Shown here: positions 1 through 5,243 of the stretch, piece by piece
Layout: each line of letters begins with the position of its first letter
Numbering within the stretch: the first letter of the stretch is position 1
From: Alphaproteobacteria bacterium
GTDB lineage: Bacteria; Pseudomonadota; Alphaproteobacteria; Rhizobiales; Xanthobacteraceae
Assembly: GCA_005884465.1 (NCBI GenBank)
Contig: VAZH01000172.1
Coordinates: 1-5,243, forward strand
DNA: 5,243 nucleotides
Reading direction: 5' to 3'
Program-made: the position numbers and the translations under genes
The notes under the pieces: generated by a model
What the model was told of the DNA's origin: nothing
Database searches by the model: none
What the model saw: the letters and a program-made list of their open reading frames with translations, nothing else

Positions 1-77
1 CCTTTGGGCCGCGTCTCGAAGGATGGCCGCCTAGATGGTTCGAGACGCGCGAAGACGCGCTCCTCACCATGAGGGAG
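1..77. repeat. Inverted-repeat element, copy 1 (left end cut by window edge)
   Basis: This is an imperfect palindromic element. The left-arm piece GCGTCTCGAA (11-20) is matched in reverse complement by TTCGAGACGC (39-48). The right arm carries a small hairpin, GCGCG-AAGA-CGCGC (47-60), and a second one, CCTCA-CCA-TGAGG (62-74). Positions 11-72 align without gaps to 3578-3639 of the copy further right, with about 44 of 62 bases identical by my hand count and in the same orientation. The outer part of the left arm lies outside the window. The element sits about 20 bases beyond the stop of the minus-strand MBL gene, so it would be at the 3' end of that transcript. Arms of this kind (CTGAGG...CTCGAAGG) are, from memory, common intergenic repeats in Bradyrhizobium and relatives. 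A role in termination or mRNA 3'-end protection is inference. Confidence 0.72.
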
Positions 78-95
78 ACCCTTCGGGATCATGCC

Positions 96-938
96 CTAAG
101 CGGCAAACTTGAAAGCGTCGCCGTCGCGCCTGATGTGCCCCGCGCTGAAATGTCCGCCGATCACCCGTGTAGCGGTATCGGCGAAACGGGAGAACAATTC
201 GCGCCGCGTCACCGCCGACTGCACGGGGTCGGAATCGGCGGTCGACGACCAGTCGAGATGGGCCATCTGGCAGGGATGATGGGCGACATCGCCGGTCAGC
301 AGGGCCTCTTCGCCGTCCGATTGGATGTGAATGCTCACATGGCCCGGACTGTGGCCCGGCGTTGGAATCAGGGCGATTTCATCGCCGAGCCTGGCGTCGC
401 TGCCGACAAGCTCGGCCTTGCCGGCATCGACGATCGGCTTCACCGAGTCGTTGAAGACAGCCGCCCTGTCTGGCTCCTCGCTATGGTCGCGCCAGTGCTC
501 GTATTCGGTTTTGCCGAACACGTAGCGTGCGTTGGCGAAGGTCGGCACCCATTTGCCGCCGACCAGTTTGGTATTCCAGCCGACGTGGTCGACATGCAGA
601 TGCGTGCAGAGCACGGTGTCGATGCTGTCAGGCGGAAAGCCCGCTTCCGTCATGGTTTCCAGGAAAGGACCTTTCCGGTTATTCCAGGTCGGCACCGAGC
701 GGCCCTCCTTGTCGTTGCCGAGGCCGGTATCGACCACGATCCGGCGCGAGGGCGTCTCCACCACCAGCGAGTGGATCGACATTTTGAGGCGGCCTTCCTC
801 GGTGGCGAAATCGGGAATCAGCCAGGGCAATTTCCGGATTTCTTCATTGGTGGCCAGGGGCAGGATAAACCGGGTGCTGCCCACCGTCTCCAGCTCGACG
901 ACTTTCGTGATTTTGACCTTGCCCACAGTCCAATGCAT
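96..938 (-). CDS. MBL-fold metallo-hydrolase
   Basis: This 280-residue protein is a metallo-beta-lactamase-fold hydrolase. All the usual dinuclear metal ligands are visible: the HxHxDH motif HLHVDH (H113, H115, D117, H118), H196 in TPGHSPGH, D217 in TGD, and H263 in GGH. The strand before the first motif, VVDTGLGN (68-75), is typical of the fold. Length and motif spacing fit the broad group containing lactonases, methyl parathion hydrolase-like enzymes and other ester hydrolases. I see no signal peptide, so it is probably cytoplasmic. The substrate cannot be read from the sequence; a lactone or ester is the likeliest class. The start is firm: an in-frame TAG lies 15 bases upstream (951-953), and AGAGG (948-952, minus strand) sits 9 bases before the ATG. 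The gene is divergent from the DUF3775 gene and is followed by an inverted-repeat element. Confidence 0.93.
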   Translation of the reverse strand: MHWTVGKVKITKVVELETVGSTRFILPLATNEEIRKLPWLIPDFATEEGRLKMSIHSLVVETPSRRIVVDTGLGNDKEGRSVPTWNNRKGPFLETMTEAGFPPDSIDTVLCTHLHVDHVGWNTKLVGGKWVPTFANARYVFGKTEYEHWRDHSEEPDRAAVFNDSVKPIVDAGKAELVGSDARLGDEIALIPTPGHSPGHVSIHIQSDGEEALLTGDVAHHPCQMAHLDWSSTADSDPVQSAVTRRELFSRFADTATRVIGGHFSAGHIRRDGDAFKFAA

Positions 939-1058
939 CCGGCGTTTCCTCTAAGTCTTCGTTTCTTGGCCGCAAAGATGCTGGTTTCCGCGGGCCCGCG
1001 CAATGGATCATCTCGCTCGCCGGCGCGTTGACGGGCACGTGAAAGGTAGGAGCGACCG
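939..1058. promoter_or_regulatory. Divergent intergenic region with a 12-bp palindrome
   Basis: These 120 bases separate the start codons of the divergent MBL and DUF3775 genes, so they must carry the 5' signals of both unless either is read from elsewhere. A perfect 12-bp palindrome, CGCGGGCCCGCG, lies at 989-1000 near the middle. It could be an operator, but such G/C palindromes also arise by chance in GC-rich DNA. I see no convincing -35/-10 pair on either strand. The ribosome-binding sites are clear: AGAGG on the minus strand (948-952) for the MBL gene, and AGGAG on the plus strand (1048-1052) for the DUF3775 gene. Confidence 0.4.
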
Positions 1059-1478
1059 ATGCCAACATTAACTATTTCGGCCGAAGACGTTGGTTATTTG
1101 ATCGTGAAAGCCCGCGAATTCGACGTCAAGGAGGCCAACTCCGATCCGGATTCCGGGTCGAACGCCACCGACGACAACATGATCGATGTGCTGCAGGACA
1201 ATGGCAGCGATCCGGTGGCGAGCGAGATCGCCGGCTTCATCAACTCGCTGTCCGAAGAGGAGAAGATCGATCTGGTCGCGCTGATGCGTCTCGGGCGCGG
1301 CGACGGCACCATCGAAGAATGGGACGATCTGCGGCGCGAGGCGGCTGATGAACGCGAGCGCAACCGGCACACCGCGCGCTACCTGCTTGGACAGCCCCTG
1401 CTGGGCGACTACCTGGCGGATGGACTGGCTGCCTTCGGGCTGAGCTGGGTCGATGATGAAGGCGACGCGGCGGAGTGA
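1059..1478 (+). CDS. DUF3775-family protein of unknown function
   Basis: This 139-residue acidic protein resembles the DUF3775 family of proteobacterial proteins; that assignment is from memory of the pattern. The recognisable core is the stretch DLVALMRLGRGDGTIEEWDD (71-90), followed by LRREAADERERNRHTARYLL (91-110) and the ending GQPLLGDYLADGLAAFGLSW (111-130). Residues 25-52 are rich in Asp, Asn and Ser and look like a flexible acidic linker between an N-terminal segment (1-24) and the core. No signal peptide, membrane segment or catalytic motif is visible. No function is known to me, and the neighbours do not supply one. The start is supported by AGGAG (1048-1052), 6 bases before the ATG. 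The gene ends in two tandem in-frame TGA codons (1476-1481) and runs tail to tail into the MDR gene. Confidence 0.88.
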   Translation: MPTLTISAEDVGYLIVKAREFDVKEANSDPDSGSNATDDNMIDVLQDNGSDPVASEIAGFINSLSEEEKIDLVALMRLGRGDGTIEEWDDLRREAADERERNRHTARYLLGQPLLGDYLADGLAAFGLSWVDDEGDAAE

Positions 1479-1481
1479 TGA

Positions 1482-2471
1482 CTAGCGCGCGCAGCCGACA
1501 ATGACGGTGCCGAGGTTGTCGCCTTTTTCGACCGCGAGATGCGCCTGCGCGGTCTCCGACAGTGCAAACTCTGCGGCGATGTTGTGGATGCGCGTTCCAG
1601 CGGCGAGCCATTTCGAAATGTCAACTTGGGCTGCGGCGAGCAAGGCTGGTGGCAGAGCAAACAGCACCAGCGCGCGCAACGCGATGCATTTTTCCATCAG
1701 CTCGCGCATCGGAACCACAGGATTGCGATTGCCGCTGGTGGCGTAGACGGCAATCGTGGAATTCATCGCCATCAATTTCAAGGTCGTTGCGATGTTGCCG
1801 CCGAAATCGACATCGACCACGCGGTCGACGCCGCGCTGCCCGGTGAACGCCATCGTCCTGGCGACGACGTCCTCGGTCTTGTAATCGATCACAAGATCGG
1901 CGCCGGCGAGGCGCGCCTGCTCTGCCTTCGCCGACGAACTAACCGTCGCGATCACCCGCGCGCCGCCCCATTTTGCAAGTTGCACCGCATAATGGCCGAC
2001 CGCGCCGGCGCCGCCGGTGACCAGAACCGTCTGACCCGCAATCGGTCGATCGCCGAACAGACAGCACCACGCGGTCATGCAAGGGATGCCGAGCGTAGCA
2101 CCAGCCGCGAACGACACATTGTCGGGCAGCGGCGTCACCAGATGCTCGGCGAGCGTTATGTATTCCGCTGCGGTGCCGAACGCGCGGCCGTTGCGCTGCC
2201 CGTTATAAAGCCAAACCCGCCGACCGACCTGAAGCCGCGTGACACCGTCACCGACCTGATCGACAATGCCGGCGCCGTCGCTGTTGGGGATCACGCGGGG
2301 AAATTCCATCGCCCGGTAGCTACCAGCGCGACGGCCGGCATCGGCGGGATTGACGCCGGAGGCCTCCAGCCGGACCCGGACTTCGCCCGGTCCGGCCACC
2401 GGCGTCGGCATATCGCCAAAGCTCAGCACATCCGGCGCCGCGCCGGTTCGCTCATACCAGACGGCCTTCAT
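1482..2471 (-). CDS. Zinc-independent MDR oxidoreductase, NADPH:quinone reductase-like
   Basis: This 329-residue protein is a medium-chain dehydrogenase/reductase of the quinone oxidoreductase (zeta-crystallin-like) branch. The N-terminal GroES-like catalytic domain covers about residues 1-120, with VRVRLEASGVNPAD (31-44) and IPNSDGAGIVDQVG (61-74). The Rossmann domain follows, with the nucleotide motif VTGGAGAVG (151-159). The GHE zinc-site motif of alcohol dehydrogenases is replaced by NSD, and the structural-zinc cysteine cluster is absent, so the enzyme should be zinc-independent. The expected activity is NAD(P)H-dependent reduction of quinones or enones; the substrate is unknown. I chose the ATG at 2471 because the protein then begins MKAVWYERTG, the normal family start, and GAAGG (2479-2483) lies 7 bases upstream. 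A longer frame to 2561 would overlap the SDR gene. It is the second gene of an operon with the SDR, and its stop lies 3 bases from the convergent DUF3775 stop. Confidence 0.93.
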   Translation of the reverse strand: MKAVWYERTGAAPDVLSFGDMPTPVAGPGEVRVRLEASGVNPADAGRRAGSYRAMEFPRVIPNSDGAGIVDQVGDGVTRLQVGRRVWLYNGQRNGRAFGTAAEYITLAEHLVTPLPDNVSFAAGATLGIPCMTAWCCLFGDRPIAGQTVLVTGGAGAVGHYAVQLAKWGGARVIATVSSSAKAEQARLAGADLVIDYKTEDVVARTMAFTGQRGVDRVVDVDFGGNIATTLKLMAMNSTIAVYATSGNRNPVVPMRELMEKCIALRALVLFALPPALLAAAQVDISKWLAAGTRIHNIAAEFALSETAQAHLAVEKGDNLGTVIVGCAR

Positions 2472-2478
2472 CACACTG

Positions 2479-2483
2479 CCTTC
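2479..2483 (-). promoter_or_regulatory. Ribosome-binding site of the MDR gene
   Basis: The minus strand reads GAAGG here, 7 bases before the ATG at 2471. It fills much of the 14-base gap after the SDR stop (2486-2488). It supports the shorter MDR start over the upstream in-frame ATG at 2561, and it supports translation of both genes from one mRNA. Confidence 0.7.
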
Positions 2484-2485
2484 AT

Positions 2486-3271
2486 TCAGAGCGTGCCCGG
2501 GAACGCGCCGCCATCGAGCAGGATGTTCTGTCCGGTGATGAAGCCTGCCTTGGCTCCACACAGAAACGCGCAGGCCAGGCCAAATTCCTCGGGGTCGCCG
2601 ACTCGGCCGGCGGGATTGTTCTTGCCCCGCTCGGCGATCAATTGATCCACCGTAATGCCGCGCTTTTCCGCTTCCGCCTTTGCGACCGGGCCGCGCAGGC
2701 GGTCGGTATCGAAGGGTCCCGGCAGCAGCGCGTTGATGGTGACGTTATTGATCACGGTCTTGCGCGCGATGCCTGCGACAAAGCCGGTGAGGCCGGCGCG
2801 CGCGCCGTTGGACAATCCAAGCACCTCGATCGGCGCCTTCACCGCGGAGGAAGTGATGTTGACGATGCGGCCGAATTTTCGAGCCATCATGCCGTCCACC
2901 GTCGCCTTGATCAGCTCGATCGGCGTCAGCATGTTGGCATCCAGCGCCTTGATCCAGTCGTCACGGGTCCAGTTGCGGAAATCGCCGGGCGGCGGGCCGC
3001 CGGCGTTATTGACCAGGATATCCGGGTCGGGACAGGCTTTTAACGCGGCCTCGCGGCCGGCCGGTGTGGTGATGTCGCCGGCGACTTCCGTCACCGTGAC
3101 GCCGGGATGCGCCTTGCGTATCTCGGCTGCGGTTTTCGCCAGCGCTTCCGCGCCGCGCGCGGTCAGCGTGACATTCACGCCTTCGGCGGCAAGCGCCGTC
3201 GCGCAGGCGCGTCCCAAACCCTTGCTGGATGCGCACACGATGGCGCGGCGGCCTTTGATCCCAAGATCCAC
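2486..3271 (-). CDS. SDR-family oxidoreductase, FabG-like with atypical active site
   Basis: This 261-residue protein is a short-chain dehydrogenase/reductase resembling 3-oxoacyl-ACP reductase. The cofactor loop is ASSKGLG (14-20), where most SDRs have TGxxxGxG. The NNAG motif is at 88-91 and is followed by GPPPGDF. The helix Asn is N113 and the catalytic Ser is S141 in NITSS. Counting 13 and 17 residues from S141, where FabG has its Tyr and Lys, gives S154 and R158 (LSNGARAGL), so the YxxxK pair is replaced. As I recall, a FabG-like SDR subgroup with imperfect cofactor and catalytic motifs is already described, and this protein fits it. It may be a reductase with altered chemistry or a non-catalytic binder; the substrate is unknown. 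The GTG at 3271 is chosen because the protein then begins MDLGIKGRRAIV and GGGAG lies 7 bases upstream. A TTG at 3328 would add 19 residues lacking family character. It is the first gene of the operon with the MDR. Confidence 0.92.
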   Translation of the reverse strand: MDLGIKGRRAIVCASSKGLGRACATALAAEGVNVTLTARGAEALAKTAAEIRKAHPGVTVTEVAGDITTPAGREAALKACPDPDILVNNAGGPPPGDFRNWTRDDWIKALDANMLTPIELIKATVDGMMARKFGRIVNITSSAVKAPIEVLGLSNGARAGLTGFVAGIARKTVINNVTINALLPGPFDTDRLRGPVAKAEAEKRGITVDQLIAERGKNNPAGRVGDPEEFGLACAFLCGAKAGFITGQNILLDGGAFPGTL

Positions 3272-3278
3272 TGTCTCA

Positions 3279-3283
3279 CTCCC
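3279..3283 (-). promoter_or_regulatory. Ribosome-binding site that fixes the SDR start at GTG
   Basis: The minus strand reads GGGAG here, with a 7-base spacer to the GTG at 3271. No comparable site was noted before the alternative in-frame TTG at 3328. This supports a GTG start and a 261-residue product. Confidence 0.65.
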
Positions 3284-3366
3284 GTTATCAGATGATTTTT
3301 TGAAGTCTGAAGCCGCCAGTCTAGCCAACCTCGGCGGCCCTGATAAGAGAGCCGCTACCTTGGAAA

Positions 3367-3395
3367 TGCATATCAGGAAGCGAAGTCAGGCTCAA
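3367..3395 (-). promoter_or_regulatory. Weak candidate promoter for the SDR-MDR operon
   Basis: On the minus strand TTGAGC (3390-3395) and TATGCA (3367-3372) are separated by 17 bases. Four of six -35 bases and three of six -10 bases match the sigma-70 consensus. It lies about 95 bases upstream of the SDR GTG. The spacing is ideal but the match is poor, and alphaproteobacterial promoters often depart from this consensus, so this is only a candidate. Confidence 0.2.
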
Positions 3396-3400
3396 AACTG

Positions 3401-3431
3401 TCGACCTTTAGCTGATCGATCTCTGTATAAT
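3401..3431 (+). promoter_or_regulatory. Orphan plus-strand promoter candidate with perfect TATAAT
   Basis: A perfect TATAAT lies at 3426-3431. The best upstream partner is TCGACC (3401-3406), four of six matches, with a 19-base spacer that is longer than ideal. Transcription from here would run rightward away from the SDR gene, through about 120 bases without a credible gene, into the inverted-repeat element and antisense to the GMC gene. It could drive a small or antisense RNA, or be chance. Confidence 0.22.
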
Positions 3432-3554
3432 GAGCGCGCTATGTTCGCGGAGTTCGTCATGCCCGGTCTATTCGACGGCATTGCGCTACGTGACCGGCAG
3501 CATGGCGACGGTGGGTGGCGGGTTTTTGCTGACGCAATCCCTCGCGGGTGATCA

Positions 3555-3639
3555 TCATCCTGAGGAACCGCGAAGCGGCGTCTCGAAGGTGTCCGCCCTT
3601 AATCCTTCGAGGCGCGCAAGAGCGCGCACCTCAGGATGA
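3555..3639. repeat. Inverted-repeat element, copy 2 (complete, nested hairpins)
   Basis: The left arm is 3555-3589 and the right arm is 3604-3639, with a 14-base loop between them (3590-3603). Both arms share the outer end TCATCCTGAGG and the inner end CTCGAAGG when read in the same sense. Each arm also folds on itself: CCGC-GAA-GCGG (3568-3578) on the left and GCGCGC-AAGA-GCGCGC (3612-3627) on the right. The whole can form one long hairpin or a cloverleaf-like set of three stems. It aligns with the copy at the left edge of the window in the same orientation. It begins 12 bases after the stop of the minus-strand GMC gene, so it would lie at the 3' end of that mRNA and may act as a terminator or stabiliser. 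It carries no gene, so any mobilisation would need functions supplied elsewhere. Confidence 0.85.
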
Positions 3640-3651
3640 CGCGCGCTTCAA

Positions 3652-5243
3652 TCAATTCGCCCGCAGCTCCGCCTTGATCATGTCGGCGGCCTTTTCGCCG
3701 ATCATGATGGTCGGCGCATTGGTGTTGCCGCCGATCAAGGTCGGCATGATCGAGGCATCGACGATGCGCAGACCTTCAACGCCGCGGACTTTCAACTTCG
3801 GATCGACCACCGCCATCGCATCGACGCCCATCTTGCAGGTGCCGACCGGATGATAAACGGTATCGACGCGCGCACGCAGAACCTTCCGGATATCTTCGTC
3901 GGTTTCGATGCCTTCGGTAAAAACGTCCGAGGTTTGCAGCGCTTTGAGCGCGGGCGCGTCAAGCAGCCGCCTGGTCGTCTTGAAACCGGCCACCATGGTA
4001 TCGACGTCGGCATCTTCGCCGAAGAAGTTCGGGTCGATCGCCGGCGCTTGCATCGGATCGGCGCTTTGCAGCCAGACGCTGCCGCGGCTCTTGGGCCGCA
4101 GCAGGCAGACGTGGCAGGAGAAGCCGGTGCCCCAGCGCGGCTTGCGGCCATGATCGTTCACCATCGCCATGCAGAAATGCAGCTGGATATCGGGCACGTC
4201 GAGCTCGGGGCGGGTTTTGAGGAAACCGCCGCATTCGGCGATGTTCGACGTCATCGGTCCGCGACGCTCGCGCCGATATTGCGCGATCCCCTTGAAAATT
4301 CGCGCGATGCCGGCAAATGACAGGCCGGCGAAATACGGCGCGTCCGAGGTGAAGCCGAATACAAAGTCCGGATGATCCTGCAGGTTTTGTCCGACGCCGG
4401 GCAAATGATGCGTGGTTGCGATGCCGTGCTTCGCCAGCGCGGCGCTGTCGCCGACGCCGGAAAGCATCAGCAGTTGCGGGCTCTGAAACGCGCCGGACGA
4501 AAGGATCACTTCGCGGCGGGCGCGAATTTGCCTGACATCCTTGCCTTGGCGGTATTCGACGCCGACCGCGCGCTTGCCCTCGAACAGGATGCGGGTGGCC
4601 TGCGCCTCCGTCTCGACGCGCAGATTGGCGCGCGTTGCCATGAATGGATGGATGTAGCCGCGTGCCGCGCTCCAGCGCTCGCCGTTGTTCTGGGTGACCT
4701 GGTAGATGCCGAGGCCTTCCTGCTCCTCGGCGTTGAAGTCCTCGCGGATGCGGAATTGAGCCTCGCGCGCGGCCTGCAGATAGATGTCTCGCACCGGATT
4801 GTCGGAGCGCAGCCCGGTGACATGGAGCGGACCGCCCTTGCCGTGATACTCGCCGTCGAGTTCGGAATTGTCCTCCGAGCGCTTGAAGTAGGGCAGCACG
4901 TCGGCGTAGGACCAGCCGCTGTTGCCGAGCGCCGCCCACTGATCGTAATCGCTGCGGTGGCCGCGGATATAGACCATCGCATTGATCGCGGAGGAGCCGC
5001 CGAGCCCCTTGCCGCGCGGCTGATAGCCGATCCGGCCATTGAGGCCCGCTTGGGGCACGGTATCGAACGCCCAGTTGTTGACCTTGCCCGCGATCATCAG
5101 GATCATCGCGCCCGGCGAGGTGACGACCCAGTTGTTGCATGCGCCGCCGGCTTCCAGCAGCGCCACCGACGTCCCGGGATCCTCGGAGAGACGGCTCGCG
5201 ACCGCGCAGCCTCCGGAGCCACCGCCCACCACGACAAAATCGA
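3652..5243 (-). CDS. GMC-family FAD oxidoreductase, choline/alcohol dehydrogenase-like (5' end outside window)
   Basis: This glucose-methanol-choline family flavoprotein is complete except for a few N-terminal residues beyond the right edge; 529 full codons are visible. The frame opens DFVVVGGGSGG, the FAD-binding GxGxxG motif, with the ribose-binding acid in LLEAGG. Numbering from the Val at 5232, the first GMC signature GKGLGGSSAINAMVYIRGH is at 74-92 and the second, SSGAFQSPQLLMLSGVG, at 245-261. The catalytic pair is H461 in VYHPVGTCKMG and N503 in GGNTNAPTIMIGEKAADM. The family oxidises alcohols to aldehydes using FAD. The length fits choline dehydrogenase and the related alcohol or polyethylene glycol dehydrogenases. 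No betaine aldehyde dehydrogenase or BetI-type regulator is in view, so a specific choline role is not supported. No His-type covalent FAD site is seen at the GGSS segment. The GTG at 5232 lies inside the nucleotide-binding strand and is not the start. Confidence 0.94.
   Translation of the reverse strand, partial: DFVVVGGGSGGCAVASRLSEDPGTSVALLEAGGACNNWVVTSPGAMILMIAGKVNNWAFDTVPQAGLNGRIGYQPRGKGLGGSSAINAMVYIRGHRSDYDQWAALGNSGWSYADVLPYFKRSEDNSELDGEYHGKGGPLHVTGLRSDNPVRDIYLQAAREAQFRIREDFNAEEQEGLGIYQVTQNNGERWSAARGYIHPFMATRANLRVETEAQATRILFEGKRAVGVEYRQGKDVRQIRARREVILSSGAFQSPQLLMLSGVGDSAALAKHGIATTHHLPGVGQNLQDHPDFVFGFTSDAPYFAGLSFAGIARIFKGIAQYRRERRGPMTSNIAECGGFLKTRPELDVPDIQLHFCMAMVNDHGRKPRWGTGFSCHVCLLRPKSRGSVWLQSADPMQAPAIDPNFFGEDADVDTMVAGFKTTRRLLDAPALKALQTSDVFTEGIETDEDIRKVLRARVDTVYHPVGTCKMGVDAMAVVDPKLKVRGVEGLRIVDASIMPTLIGGNTNAPTIMIGEKAADMIKAELRAN

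Larger units (their letters stand above)
3272..3554. other. Intergenic region upstream of the SDR gene; no convincing gene
   Basis: This stretch separates the SDR start from the inverted-repeat element. It contains a spaced inverted repeat, GCCGCC (3312-3317) and GGCGGC (3333-3338) with a 15-base loop, about 40 bases upstream of the SDR start. It also holds one weak promoter candidate on each strand. A 36-codon plus-strand frame at 3441-3551 has no ribosome-binding site and no recognisable product, so I do not call it a gene. A frame starting at 3430 runs into the repeat element and is also not credible. The phrase TCGTCATGCCCGG (3455-3467) recalls another common rhizobial intergenic repeat, but without its matching half. 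No tRNA or known ncRNA was recognised. Confidence 0.5.

Noticed and set aside
75..95. Short GGGAGACCC and CCCTTCGGG hairpins between the repeat and the MBL stop
   Set aside because: The stems are only three base pairs and lack a T-run, so they are not supported as a separate terminator. They may be a decayed extension of the repeat.
69..1031. Long plus-strand open frame (320 codons) opposite the MBL gene
   Set aside because: It is antisense to a gene with complete family motifs, has no recognisable domain, and starts inside the repeat element. Long antisense frames are expected from GC-rich codon bias.
2472..2561. Extended N-terminus for the MDR protein (ATG at 2561)
   Set aside because: The extra 30 residues overlap the SDR coding end and have no MDR character. 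The ATG at 2471 gives the standard start and has a well-placed ribosome-binding site.
1539..2645. Long plus-strand open frame (368 codons) opposite the MDR and SDR genes
   Set aside because: It crosses the junction of two clear minus-strand genes, its translation is rich in Arg, His and Ala without family character, and no ribosome-binding site supports it.
3441..3551. 36-codon plus-strand ORF after the TATAAT
   Set aside because: It has no ribosome-binding site, no recognisable sequence, and its end abuts the repeat element, so it cannot be separated from chance.
3959..5140. Long minus-strand frame (393 codons) overlapping the GMC gene in another frame
   Set aside because: It is a shadow frame, low in complexity and rich in Arg, while the overlapping GMC frame carries both family signatures and the catalytic His and Asn.
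3652..5243. Calling the GMC gene betA (choline dehydrogenase)
   Set aside because: The family motifs are shared by many alcohol dehydrogenases, and no betaine aldehyde dehydrogenase, BetI regulator or choline transporter is visible in the window.

Overview
The window looks like an ordinary chromosomal stretch from a GC-rich alphaproteobacterium, most likely a member of the Bradyrhizobium/Rhodopseudomonas/Afipia group (Nitrobacteraceae). This rests on three things: strong G/C preference at third codon positions, a gene resembling the DUF3775 family, and two copies of an inverted-repeat element of a type I associate with that group (TCATCCTGAGG...CTCGAAGG arms). The placement comes from recognition, not from a search.

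Layout from left to right: (1) 1-77, an imperfect inverted-repeat element cut by the window edge. (2) 96-938, minus strand, a metallo-beta-lactamase-fold hydrolase with a complete dinuclear metal site. (3) 939-1058, a short divergent intergenic region. (4) 1059-1478, plus strand, a small acidic DUF3775-type protein of unknown function. (5) 1482-2471, minus strand, a zinc-independent MDR quinone reductase-like protein whose stop lies 3 bases from the DUF3775 stop. (6) 2486-3271, minus strand, an SDR-family protein whose catalytic Tyr and Lys positions are replaced. (7) 3272-3651, a 380-base gap holding weak promoter candidates and, at 3555-3639, a second, complete copy of the inverted-repeat element. 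(8) 3652 to beyond the right edge, minus strand, a GMC-family FAD oxidoreductase (choline/alcohol dehydrogenase-like) missing only its extreme N-terminus.

The SDR and MDR genes form a convincing two-gene operon: SDR first, a 14-base gap, and the MDR ribosome-binding site inside that gap. The GMC gene is on the same strand upstream but is separated by the inverted repeat, so it is probably a separate transcription unit. Together the genes suggest small-molecule oxidation, reduction or detoxification (alcohol oxidation by GMC, carbonyl or enone reduction by SDR/MDR, ester or lactone hydrolysis by the MBL protein). No shared substrate or pathway can be read from the sequence.

I found no RNA gene, CRISPR array, transposase, phage gene, toxin-antitoxin pair or defence system, and no convincing new system. 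The points most worth a second look are the pair of inverted-repeat elements, each placed just 3' of a minus-strand stop codon, and the non-canonical active site of the SDR.
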